A stretch of 10,398 nucleotides of DNA from Sphingomonas sp. (lineage in GTDB: Bacteria; Pseudomonadota; Alphaproteobacteria; Sphingomonadales; Sphingomonadaceae): positions 1 to 10,398 of the forward strand of contig JACCSV010000245.1 in assembly GCA_013812805.1 (NCBI GenBank). The letters run 5' to 3'. Below are positions 1 to 6,178 of the stretch, piece by piece (position 1 is the first letter of the stretch; the number at the start of each line of letters is the position of its first letter). The notes beneath the pieces are model-generated. The model saw only the letters and a program-made list of their open reading frames with translations, searched no databases and had not been told where the DNA came from. A program made the translations under genes and the position numbers.

Positions 1-344
1 GCGACCGGCATCGGCAGCTCCGAAGCCGTCGACTGGACCTCGACCTCGCGGGCGACGATCTCGATCTCGCCGGTCGGCAGCCTGGCGTTGACCACCTCGG
101 CGGCGCGGGCGACGACTTCGCCGGTCACCGTCACCACCGATTCCACCCGCAGCGACTCCAGCGTGGCGAGTACCGGGCTGTCGGCGTCGGCGACAATCTG
201 AGTGATCCCGTAATGGTCGCGAAGGTCGACGAACAGCAGCCCGCCATGGTCGCGCTTGCGGTGGATCCAACCCGACAGGCGGATGCTGGCGCCGACGTCG
301 GAGGCGCGCAGATCGGCGCAAGTGTGGGTGCGGTAGGCGTGCAT
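1..344 (-). CDS. aspS: Aspartate--tRNA ligase, N-terminal part (runs off the left edge)
   Basis: Attaches aspartate to tRNA-Asp (and tRNA-Asn in non-discriminating forms) in the cytoplasm. Only the first 114 residues are present. They begin MHAYRTHTCADL and contain the OB-fold anticodon-binding signature GWIHRKRDHGGLLFVDLRD at about residues 26-44, followed by GITQIV, which is characteristic of bacterial AspRS. The catalytic class II domain lies outside the window. The ATG at 344-342 is chosen because the protein start matches the family; a GGAAAG stretch about 13 bases upstream is a loose ribosome binding site. The gene is divergent from rnd across a 113-base gap. Whether the enzyme is discriminating cannot be decided from this fragment. 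Confidence 0.95.
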   Translation of the reverse strand, partial: MHAYRTHTCADLRASDVGASIRLSGWIHRKRDHGGLLFVDLRDHYGITQIVADADSPVLATLESLRVESVVTVTGEVVARAAEVVNARLPTGEIEIVAREVEVQSTASELPMPV

Positions 345-395
345 GAGCGCGTGGGCTTTCCGGAGCTATCGAGGTGGCGGGAAAATCGCTTGGGC

Positions 396-424
396 GCTTC
401 GCCATTCACCTGCCCCTTTGTCAA
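396..424 (-). promoter_or_regulatory. Possible sigma-70-type promoter for aspS
   Basis: A perfect TTGACA -35 hexamer lies on the minus strand at 424-419. At 17 bases spacing the -10 position reads CGAAGC, which is a poor match. The location, about 50-80 bases upstream of the aspS start, is suitable. The call rests mainly on the -35 box. Confidence 0.3.
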
Positions 425-440
425 GGCGCGAGGCCGCGCT

Positions 441-461
441 ATGGCCCCGCTCACCCCATGA
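441..461 (+). CDS. Six-codon leader ORF overlapping the rnd start (ATGA)
   Basis: An ATG at 441 opens the peptide MAPLTP, and its TGA stop (459-461) overlaps the rnd ATG (458-460) as ATGA. A GAGG sequence at 430-433 sits 7 bases before this ATG. rnd itself has no clear ribosome binding site, so the arrangement would fit translational coupling, in which a ribosome ending on the leader reinitiates at rnd. The ORF is very short and could be chance. Confidence 0.3.
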   Translation: MAPLTP

Positions 462-1636
462 AGATTCACCCCCTGATCTCCAAATCCAGCGAACTCGCCG
501 AGCTGGTCGACCGCCTTGCCAAGCACCCGTTCGTTGCCGTGGACACCGAGTTCATGCGCGAGAACACCTATTGGCCAGAGCTGTGCCTGATCCAGGTCGC
601 CAGCCCCGACGAGGCGGCGGCGATCGACCCCAAGGCCGACCTCGACCTGGCGCCGCTGCTCGACCTGATGGTCAAGAACATGGACGTGCTCAAGGTCTTC
701 CACGCCGGCGGCCAGGACCTCGAGATCATCCACAACCTCACCGGCAAGGTGCCCTACCCGTTGTTCGACACGCAGATCGCGGCGATGGCGCTCGGCCACG
801 GCGAGCAGGTCGGTTACTCCAACCTCATCGAATCGATGCTCGGCCATGCCCTCGACAAGGGCGCCCGTTTCACCGACTGGGCCCGACGCCCGCTCGACAA
901 ACGCCAGATCGACTATGCGATCGCCGACGTCACCCACCTCGCCAACATCTTCCCCAAGCTGCTCGAGCGGCTGAAGAAAACCGCCCGCGGCGGCTGGCTC
1001 GACGAGGAGATGGAGCGGCTGGCCGACGCCTCGAGCTTCGCCTTCCCGCCCGAAGACGCGTGGAAGCGCTTGAAGACGCCGAGCCGCAACCCGGCGGTGC
1101 TCGGACGCATGAAGGCGCTCGCCGCCTGGCGCGAGACCGAGGCGCGCTCGAAGAACATCCCACGCGGCCGGATCGTCAAGGACGACACGCTGGGCGAGCT
1201 CGCCGCCCACCCGCCCAAGACCCAGGAGGATTTGGGGCGAATACGCGGGCTGTCGGCCGGCTGGAGGAACAATGACATCGGCCAGCGGCTGATCCAGGTG
1301 CTGGCCACCGCCAAGCCGCTCCCCGCCGATGAATTGCCCGACCGCGAGCCGCGCCGCCCCGGCCTCACCAAGGAAGGCGCCCTGGTCGCGGATTTGCTGA
1401 AGCTGCTGCTCAAGATCCGCGCCAAGGAGAGCGGCGTCGCCGCCAAGCTCATCGCCCGCACCGACGAATTGGAAGCCCTCGCCGCGGGCGTCCGCAACGA
1501 TCTCAACATCCTCGGCGGCTGGCGGTTCGAGGAGTTCGGCCGCGACGCCGTCGACCTCGTCGAAGGCCGCTTGGGCTTCGCCATCGAGAAGGGCAAATTG
1601 AAGATGAGCAGGCTGCTGGTCGACGAGCCCGCCTAG
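458..1636 (+). CDS. rnd: Ribonuclease D
   Basis: A 3'-to-5' exoribonuclease that trims the 3' ends of tRNA precursors and other small RNAs. The 392-residue product has the DEDDy exonuclease domain at about residues 1-175. Exo I is D29 and E31 in AVDTEF, Exo II is D87 in HAGGQDLEIIHNL, and Exo III is Y153 and D157 in YAIADV. An HRDC-type helical domain follows at about 205-290, and a second helical region closes the protein, as in full-length RNase D. The ATG at 458 is preferred because MKIHPLI places the first strand correctly; an in-frame ATG at 374 would add 28 atypical residues. No strong ribosome binding site is visible. The gene is divergent from aspS. Confidence 0.95.
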   Translation: MKIHPLISKSSELAELVDRLAKHPFVAVDTEFMRENTYWPELCLIQVASPDEAAAIDPKADLDLAPLLDLMVKNMDVLKVFHAGGQDLEIIHNLTGKVPYPLFDTQIAAMALGHGEQVGYSNLIESMLGHALDKGARFTDWARRPLDKRQIDYAIADVTHLANIFPKLLERLKKTARGGWLDEEMERLADASSFAFPPEDAWKRLKTPSRNPAVLGRMKALAAWRETEARSKNIPRGRIVKDDTLGELAAHPPKTQEDLGRIRGLSAGWRNNDIGQRLIQVLATAKPLPADELPDREPRRPGLTKEGALVADLLKLLLKIRAKESGVAAKLIARTDELEALAAGVRNDLNILGGWRFEEFGRDAVDLVEGRLGFAIEKGKLKMSRLLVDEPA

Positions 1637-1686
1637 GCTTCCTGACGCCCCCGCGCGACGAGCCGACTATGTAAGCGCTAGGCCGA

Positions 1687-1711
1687 GGAACGAGGCCGCT
1701 CGCCAGGGGTT
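1687..1711 (+). promoter_or_regulatory. EcfG-type (general stress response) promoter
   Basis: GGAAC at 1687-1691, a 16-base spacer, then GGTT at 1708-1711. The alphaproteobacterial EcfG consensus is GGAAC, 16-17 bases, CGTT. The match is exact in the -35 element and misses one base in the -10. It lies about 50 bases upstream of the 1763 start, leaving a leader of roughly 45 bases, and it precedes a gene whose product looks like a general stress protein. Confidence 0.7.
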
Positions 1712-1749
1712 GGTTTGATGAGGGCACACGCCCCATTTTCACATCAAAC

Positions 1750-1754
1750 AGGAG
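1750..1754 (+). promoter_or_regulatory. Ribosome binding site fixing the 1763 start
   Basis: AGGAG eight bases before the ATG at 1763. It favours this start over the in-frame TTG at 1715, which overlaps the proposed transcription start. Confidence 0.75.
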
Positions 1755-1762
1755 ACCTTCCT

Positions 1763-2284
1763 ATGACTGATCGCACCGCATCGGCCGTATTCGACAGCCG
1801 CGAAGAAGCAGAACGAGCGCTTTCCGAACTCCGCTCGGCCGGCATCAAGGACGCTGAAATGTCCATCGTCGGCAAGTCGGAAAGCGGCGACGGATCGGGA
1901 ATGAGCGACAATGACGACGACGGTGTCAACGAGGGCGGCGCAGTCAAGGGCGCGCTGATGGGCGGCGGCGCCGGCGCGCTGCTCGGCCTTGCCGCGCTTG
2001 CAATCCCCGGTGTCGGCCCGCTTGCCGCGGCCGGAGCGATCGCTGCCTCGGCTGCACCTGGAGCCGCCGGGATCGGCGCTGCGCTTGGCGCCACCGCCGG
2101 CGGCCTGTCCGGCCTGCTGACCGACAATGGCGTCAGCGATGAGGATGCCAGCTATTACGAAGAGCGGATCAACCAGGGCGGTTATTTCGTCGCCGTCCAT
2201 GGCGATCAGTCCGACCGCGCTCGCGAAATCCTGTTCCGCAACGGCGGCCACAACGCCGGCCAGTCGAAGATGGCGTCAGCCTAA
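1763..2284 (+). CDS. General stress protein 17M/YflT-like protein with glycine-zipper core
   Basis: A 173-residue protein of unknown biochemical role. Residues 1-38 (TASAVFDSREEAERALSELR onward) resemble the N-terminal alpha/beta half of YflT (general stress protein 17M-like) domains. Residues 40-58 are acidic and serine-rich. Residues 59-120 are an almost uninterrupted Gly/Ala-rich hydrophobic stretch with GxxxG-like spacing, able to insert in or associate with membrane. Residues 125-165 (EERINQGGYFVAVHGD, then REILFRNGGHN) look like the second half of the same fold. No signal peptide is seen. Such proteins are common in alphaproteobacterial general stress regulons, and the EcfG-like promoter upstream agrees. 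The gene appears monocistronic and ends in a strong terminator. The family call is by resemblance only. Confidence 0.75.
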   Translation: MTDRTASAVFDSREEAERALSELRSAGIKDAEMSIVGKSESGDGSGMSDNDDDGVNEGGAVKGALMGGGAGALLGLAALAIPGVGPLAAAGAIAASAAPGAAGIGAALGATAGGLSGLLTDNGVSDEDASYYEERINQGGYFVAVHGDQSDRAREILFRNGGHNAGQSKMASA

Positions 2285-2290
2285 GTCCAA

Positions 2291-2314
2291 GCTTGAGCTA
2301 GCCTTAGCTTAAGC
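2291..2314 (+). repeat. Inverted repeat (stem-loop) ahead of the terminator
   Basis: A left arm GCTTGAGCTA and right arm TAGCTTAAGC can pair over 10 positions with one G-U wobble around a GCCT loop. It begins six bases after the stop codon and lies just before the terminator hairpin, so the transcript end would carry two hairpins in tandem. Confidence 0.5.
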
Positions 2315-2321
2315 ATAAGTC

Positions 2322-2358
2322 GGGAGGAGCGCCGCGCTGGCGCTCCTCCCTTTATTTT
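2322..2358 (+). terminator. Rho-independent terminator
   Basis: A perfect 12-base-pair stem, GGGAGGAGCGCC with GGCGCTCCTCCC, a five-base GCGCT loop, then TTTATTTT. It ends the 1763-2284 transcript. The minus-strand gene ending at 2361 runs into the same hairpin, but on that strand no T-run follows, so it would be a poorer stop in that direction. Confidence 0.92.
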
Positions 2359-2360
2359 GA

Positions 2361-2612
2361 CTAGCGTCCAACGCCGGTATTGGTGCCGCGGTTGTTGTGG
2401 TCGTCGTCGCGACGCTTCAGGCCCATCAGGCCGGCAAGCCCGAGCAGGCCGAGCAGGCCCCACCGACCTTCATCGCCCTCATCGTCGTCTTCAAGGTCGG
2501 TGGTCGTTATCGTCGGATCGGTTGTCGTCGTGTCCTGCGCGATCGCGGCGGAGGCACTGGTGGCAAGAATGAGTGCGCCGAACGCACCTATTGCCTTTGC
2601 TTTCATGGTCAT
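2361..2612 (-). CDS. Small exported WGxxGxxG-CTERM-like protein
   Basis: An 83-residue secreted or envelope protein of unknown function. Residues 1-26 form a signal peptide (MTMKAKAIGAFGALILATSA, with likely cleavage after AIA, before Q27). A Thr/Asp-rich segment follows (27-49), then WGLLGLLGLAGLMGLKRR at 51-68, which matches the WGxxGxxG C-terminal sorting-like pattern: a motif, a short hydrophobic helix and a basic cluster. Unusually, the basic cluster is not the end; a 15-residue polar tail (DDDHNNRGTNTGVGR) follows. The ATG at 2612 is chosen because GAGGGA sits about 7 bases upstream; the ATG at 2606 is the alternative. It has its own promoter and is not obviously in an operon. Confidence 0.8.
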   Translation of the reverse strand: MTMKAKAIGAFGALILATSASAAIAQDTTTTDPTITTTDLEDDDEGDEGRWGLLGLLGLAGLMGLKRRDDDHNNRGTNTGVGR

Positions 2613-2683
2613 GGACGTTTCCCTCTGTTGGCGGGGAAAAAGTCTGCGGCCGGAAGCCGGGATCCTTAACCCCGCACCGCCGC

Positions 2684-2709
2684 AACGATGTCATTTCGGC
2701 TGTTGTTCC
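2684..2709 (-). promoter_or_regulatory. EcfG-type promoter, full consensus match
   Basis: On the minus strand GGAAC (2709-2705), a 17-base spacer, then CGTT (2687-2684). This is a full match to the alphaproteobacterial general stress consensus. It sits about 70 bases upstream of the 2612 start, in an otherwise empty 153-base gap, and points at the small WGxxGxxG gene. Confidence 0.8.
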
Positions 2710-2765
2710 CTTCAATTCGGCTTAACCTGGTTGAGGGTGACCGGCTTAAGCACCGGCAAAAGCGC

Positions 2766-3398
2766 TTAAGTTGCAGGCGCTTCTGCCGCCAGTTTCGGCG
2801 CTGCAGCCGTCCCGGGCTTGTGATGGCGGCAAGTGACCGTCGGGTTGACCTGCGCGTGGACGCCGATCGGGTTGCCGCGGAACACCCAGGCGTGAAGCTC
2901 GTAATGCGGTTCCCAGCCGTGCGCCTCGTCGAGCCTGGTCGCCGGATTGTCCTTGAGCAGGACGAACGGCGTGCCGCGATAGCTCGGCGGCTCCTTGCCG
3001 TGCTTCTCGTGCCAGGCGGAAGCAAACACCAAATTCTCGACCCCGACCAACTCCAGCGAACCATCCGCCTGCGGCTCGTAGACCAGCATCGCCGGCTTGC
3101 TGAAGTCGGCGTAGGTGCCGGTGCCGCCGACCCGGCCCGCTCCCGGCTTGGGCGGAAGCCCGAGCAGGTCGCGCCGCACGTAATGCTGTCCCATTGCGCC
3201 TTCGGCGGCGGGATGGCCAAGCATCTCGCCGGTCACGCACTTGTTGTCGGTCGTATAGCCTTCCGCGATCGCCACCTTGACGTCGCGGTAGCGCTCCGCA
3301 GCCTGTTTAATCTCGTCGAGCGACGGCTCGGCCGCCGCCGTGTTGCAGCCAGCGAGGAATAGCGCGATCGCGGCGCCACCGAACGTCTTCAGTTTCAT
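2766..3398 (-). CDS. Lipoprotein of a conserved family of unknown function
   Basis: A 210-residue lipoprotein. The signal peptide ends in the lipobox LAGC, making Cys18 the lipidated residue. The mature part resembles a family I know only as hypothetical: MGQHYV at 69-74, LVYEPQADGSLELVGVE at about 105-121, and a C-terminal block HYELHAWVFRGNPIGVHAQ (165-183) ending in NPTVTC (185-190). C54 and C190 could form a disulfide. Conserved histidines (H72, H165, H169, H181) could bind a metal or haem, but no known motif proves this. The start at 3398 has a strong AGGGGGAA ribosome binding site. The gene lies 18 bases after the stop of the small lipoprotein gene, so the two are probably cotranscribed. 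No terminator is visible after its stop. Confidence 0.8.
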   Translation of the reverse strand: MKLKTFGGAAIALFLAGCNTAAAEPSLDEIKQAAERYRDVKVAIAEGYTTDNKCVTGEMLGHPAAEGAMGQHYVRRDLLGLPPKPGAGRVGGTGTYADFSKPAMLVYEPQADGSLELVGVENLVFASAWHEKHGKEPPSYRGTPFVLLKDNPATRLDEAHGWEPHYELHAWVFRGNPIGVHAQVNPTVTCRHHKPGTAAAPKLAAEAPAT

Positions 3399-3416
3399 CG
3401 TCTTCCCCCTTCTCGC

Positions 3417-3698
3417 CTACATCACCGGATCGTCGCCCGTTTTCGGGCAAGTGGTGACCCCGGGCGCGTGTAAATGGTCCATGTGGGCGGTGTAACCCAT
3501 TGCCTCGAGCTTCTTGAGCTTGGTGGGGTCGGTCGGAACGCTGATCATCGCCGCGGGGACCACGGGCGCTGCCGGAGTTGCCGCCGGCGGTGGAGCCTGC
3601 GCCGGTGCCGGCGCTTCGGTGGTCTGGCGAGGCTGCTCCGCCGGCTGCTGGCTGCAGGCGCCAAGCGCGAGCAGCAGGACGATGGTTCGCATGTGCAT
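3417..3698 (-). CDS. Small proline-rich lipoprotein with His/Cys C-terminus
   Basis: A 93-residue lipoprotein with no recognised family. MHMRTIVLLLALGAC is a short signal peptide with lipobox LGAC (Cys15). Residues 17-50 are a Pro/Ala/Gln-rich linker. The C-terminal 40 residues hold a compact block with H72, H75, H77 and C84 (AHMDHLHAPGVTTCP), a possible metal site. The ATG at 3698 follows AAAGGAAAGA; the ATG at 3692 is an alternative, and the longer open frame back to 3728 overlaps the upstream stop and has no good start. It begins 14 bases after the TIR gene stop and ends 18 bases before the next lipoprotein gene, which indicates one operon. Confidence 0.75.
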   Translation of the reverse strand: MHMRTIVLLLALGACSQQPAEQPRQTTEAPAPAQAPPPAATPAAPVVPAAMISVPTDPTKLKKLEAMGYTAHMDHLHAPGVTTCPKTGDDPVM

Positions 3699-3712
3699 TC
3701 TTTCCTTTCCCT

Positions 3713-5621
3713 CTAGGCGAGTGTGCAAAAGCCCGGCTTCTCTTCTAGTCGGCAGATATCCGGGATGTTGCTGGTCGACTTCCAGTAATCGGTGAGCCCG
3801 ACGCGGGTGACTAGCTGCTCATATTGCGGCGAGCGCCACGCGTCCGACAAATTCGGTTCGAACAGCACCGCGGCAAGTGCGTGGCCGCGATCGTTGATCA
3901 GTCTCCGCGACGCGTCGAGCGCAGCGCCGTCGGCGCCCAGCGCGGCCAGCGCGGCGACGATCAGCCGGTCGTTGCGCCGCGGGTTTTTCGCCATCGACTC
4001 AAGCTCGGTAACGACGGCCGCCTTGCGTGCCGGGTCGTTCGACGCCAGCGCCTGGAAAGTCGCCGCAAGCAGGCGCCGCTGCTCGCTGGTCAGATGCAAA
4101 TCGGGCGCGTCGAGAAGCGGCAAAGCGTCAGCGTAGCGGCCGGTCCAGTAGGCGGACTTGACCTTGAGCAACCGCAACGTCGCCGCGTCCGGCCACATCT
4201 GCATCATCTCGGTGATGATCCGCTCGGCTTCGTCGTGGCGGCCGACGACGTGAAGCGCGTGCGCCAGGCGGACGTTGCTGAACGGGGCCAGCGGGATCAT
4301 CGCCCGGGCGCGTTCGTATTGCTCGACCGCTTCCTCCATCCGCCCGACGGAAGTGAGGAAATCGCCGTAGAATTGCCGCTCGCATCCGCATTCGGTGGGG
4401 CGCACGCCGATCGCTTTCTTGAGCAATGCCTCGCGCTCGGCGAACTTGTTGAGCGGCAACAGCCCGGCCATCGCCATATAGCCTTCGGGATTGAGGGCAT
4501 CTAGGTTGCCGGCGCGTTCGGCCGCCGCCCACGCTTCCGTGCGCAGCTCCGCGGCTTCGCCCGAGCTTGCCGACTGGCTGAGCGGCACCGCGGCGAGCGC
4601 CAGCGCCGACCAGCCGAAGGAGAAATCGGGGACTGCGGCGGTGACTCGCCGAGCCGCTTCCAATATCTGCTCGTCCTCGGCCGCTCCGCCCCAATAATCT
4701 CCGCAGAACTGCAGGTAGAGCGAGAGCCCCTGGTCCGGCATCTTGCGCCGATAGGACGAGGCGCCCCACAGCCCGCAGCGGACCACCTGGCTCGCCGCCA
4801 CCGCGACCTGGCGCGGCGCCAGCGTATCGGCGGCGAGCCGGTCGTAGGCGTTGGTCCACACCACCGCGCCGGTCTCGACATTCTTCAAATTGAACGGTGA
4901 AGCGAAGCGCATCGTCGAGCTTGCGGACGCTGCCGTCCAGCACGAACGGGGCAGAGGCGTCGGCGGTAACCACCGACACCAAATTTTCCGAGCCGAAGGC
5001 GGCGAGTAGCTCCTCGTTCAGCGCCTGCGAAACTTCGCCGGGGACGCCCGAGATCACCTGGAACTGACCGAGCTTGACCTTCGCCGACAACCCGCCGGAC
5101 GCGCCCCAGCCGAGCGTGCCCGAGAAGAACAGTCCGCCGGCGATCACCAGCACCAGCGCCACCGCCGCCGCTGCCCAGCGGCCGCTCGAGACGATCGCTG
5201 GTTTGCGCGGCCTGGCGTGTGCGGCGGGTTGCGCGGGACCGCTGGCCTTCGCCGCGATTGCCTGTTCAAGCGGCGCCAGCGAGCGCGCATTGACCTTGCC
5301 CTTCGACAGATCGATCGTCTGATACTGGCGGAAACCCAGCGGCGGCGGCGAACCATCGATGGTCACCGGCACCAGCCGGCCGCTGTCGCGCCCCGCCGCG
5401 GCCTCGTCGCGAACCCAGGCCGACCGCGCCGCCGCCTCGCTCCAGATGGCGACGATCACGTCGGCGTCGTGAAGCGCCTTTTCGATCGCGTCGGCGAACT
5501 GTTCGCCGCCGGAGATATGCTGGTCCCACCAGACCTCGTGGCCGGCGCGTTCCAGGCAGGCGGCGATCGGCCGGACCTGGCCCGTGTCCTCGCGCGAATA
5601 GCTTAGAAAAAGCTTGGCCAA
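3713..5621 (-). pseudogene. TIR domain-transmembrane-TPR protein, split by a one-base frameshift
   Basis: Read across one frame change, the gene encodes about 635 residues. An N-terminal TIR domain (1-130) starts MAKLFLSYSREDTG. It contains WWDQHISGGEQF and the SAWVRDE segment with E73 at the position of the catalytic glutamate of NAD-cleaving TIR domains. One membrane helix follows at about 148-170. Next is a TolB/FlgO-like region (LNEELLAAFGSENL, then FVLDGSVRKLDDALRFTV), then TPR-like helical repeats to the end. This architecture resembles membrane-anchored signalling proteins with periplasmic TPRs. The N-terminal part (frame from 5621) runs on to a stop at 4128 with a nonsense tail; the C-terminal part reads in another frame from about 4889 to 3713. 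The TTG at 5621 is preferred (AGGGGGG five bases upstream; MAKLFLSYS fits the family); the GTG at 5627 is possible. The high quality of both halves suggests a very recent mutation, a sequence error, or recoding. Confidence 0.8.
4887..4889 (-). other. Frameshift site in the TIR-TPR gene
   Basis: On the minus strand the sequence is GTTCAATTTGAAGAATGTCG. Removing one T from TTT gives V-Q-L-K-N-V-E-T-G, joining DDALRFTV to KNVETGAVVWTNAYD, which is the continuous pattern expected for this domain. As written, the upstream frame continues as VQFEECRDRR and loses all similarity. Confidence 0.8.
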
Positions 5622-5689
5622 CCGCACCCCCCTTGGCGCGGCAGTGTGCGCCGGAGCGGCATCGGCATCAAGGCCGCATTTGGAAGCGC

Positions 5690-6136
5690 CTAGGCGGCGG
5701 GCAGACCCGCTTTCATCGCATCCTCGAACCCGCCGAGATTGTAGACTTGGCGAAAGCCTTGACTGAGCAGGATCGCCCCGGCTTCTCTCGAGCGGCGCCC
5801 GGTTCGGCAATAGAGGATTTCCGGCCGCTGCTTGGCGGCTTCGAGCTCGGCCGGAGTGGCGCCATGCGCGGCCAGCTGCCGGAGCTGCGTCAACGGCACG
5901 TTGAGCGCGCCCTTGAGCTTGCCGGTGGCTGCAAGCTCCTCCGGCTCGCGGACATCGGCAAGAATCGCGCCGCTCGCGATCAACCTTCGTGCCGCTTGCG
6001 CGGTCACAGGCTGCGGCCGCGATGCCGGACTCTGCTCCGCCGCCGGAGCGGGCGGTGGCGCCTTGGGGGACTCGGTCAGCATCGCCGCCACGGCGATTGC
6101 GGTCACGATCCCGACTGCTGCAAAGCTGCGATTCAC
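5690..6136 (-). CDS. Membrane-anchored or exported rhodanese-like protein
   Basis: A 148-residue single-domain rhodanese, a family that transfers sulfane sulfur through a cysteine persulfide. Residues 4-20 are a hydrophobic signal or anchor, 22-43 a Pro/Ala-rich linker, and 44-145 the rhodanese domain. ILADVREPEE (58-67) is the CH2A-like motif, the active loop is CRTGRRS with C110 as the nucleophile, and the domain closes with VYNLGGFEDAMKAGLP. The loop ends in Ser after basic residues, as in PspE/GlpE-like single-domain forms. Location is likely periplasmic. The start is a GTG at 6136; the next in-frame ATG would cut away the anchor. No ribosome binding site precedes the GTG. It lies 42 bases after the BLUF gene and 68 bases before the TIR start, in the same direction. 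Confidence 0.85.
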   Translation of the reverse strand: MNRSFAAVGIVTAIAVAAMLTESPKAPPPAPAAEQSPASRPQPVTAQAARRLIASGAILADVREPEELAATGKLKGALNVPLTQLRQLAAHGATPAELEAAKQRPEILYCRTGRRSREAGAILLSQGFRQVYNLGGFEDAMKAGLPAA

Positions 6137-6142
6137 CCGGGC

Positions 6143-6148
6143 AGTATA
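6143..6148 (-). promoter_or_regulatory. TATACT -10-like hexamer directly before the rhodanese GTG
   Basis: TATACT on the minus strand is followed by GCCCGG and then the GTG start. If used as a -10 box, transcription would begin at or next to the GTG, giving a leaderless mRNA, which would fit the absent ribosome binding site. No good -35 box is seen at 17 bases. A chance match is quite possible. Confidence 0.3.
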
Positions 6149-6178
6149 GGCGAACCTCGGGTCATCGCCAGCGCCAGG

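Noticed and set aside
131..1210. 359-codon open frame on the minus strand
   Set aside because: It overlaps aspS in another frame and runs antisense to rnd; both have clear family motifs. The composition is that of a GC-rich shadow frame.
2744..2765. CCGG-flanked GCTTAAGC after the lipoprotein stop, as a terminator
   Set aside because: The pairing relies on short self-complementary words and no T-run follows on the minus strand.
5622..5810. N-terminal extension of the TIR frame up to 5810
   Set aside because: It overlaps the rhodanese gene and reads as Arg/Ser-rich shadow sequence; the TIR family starts at MAKLFLSYS.
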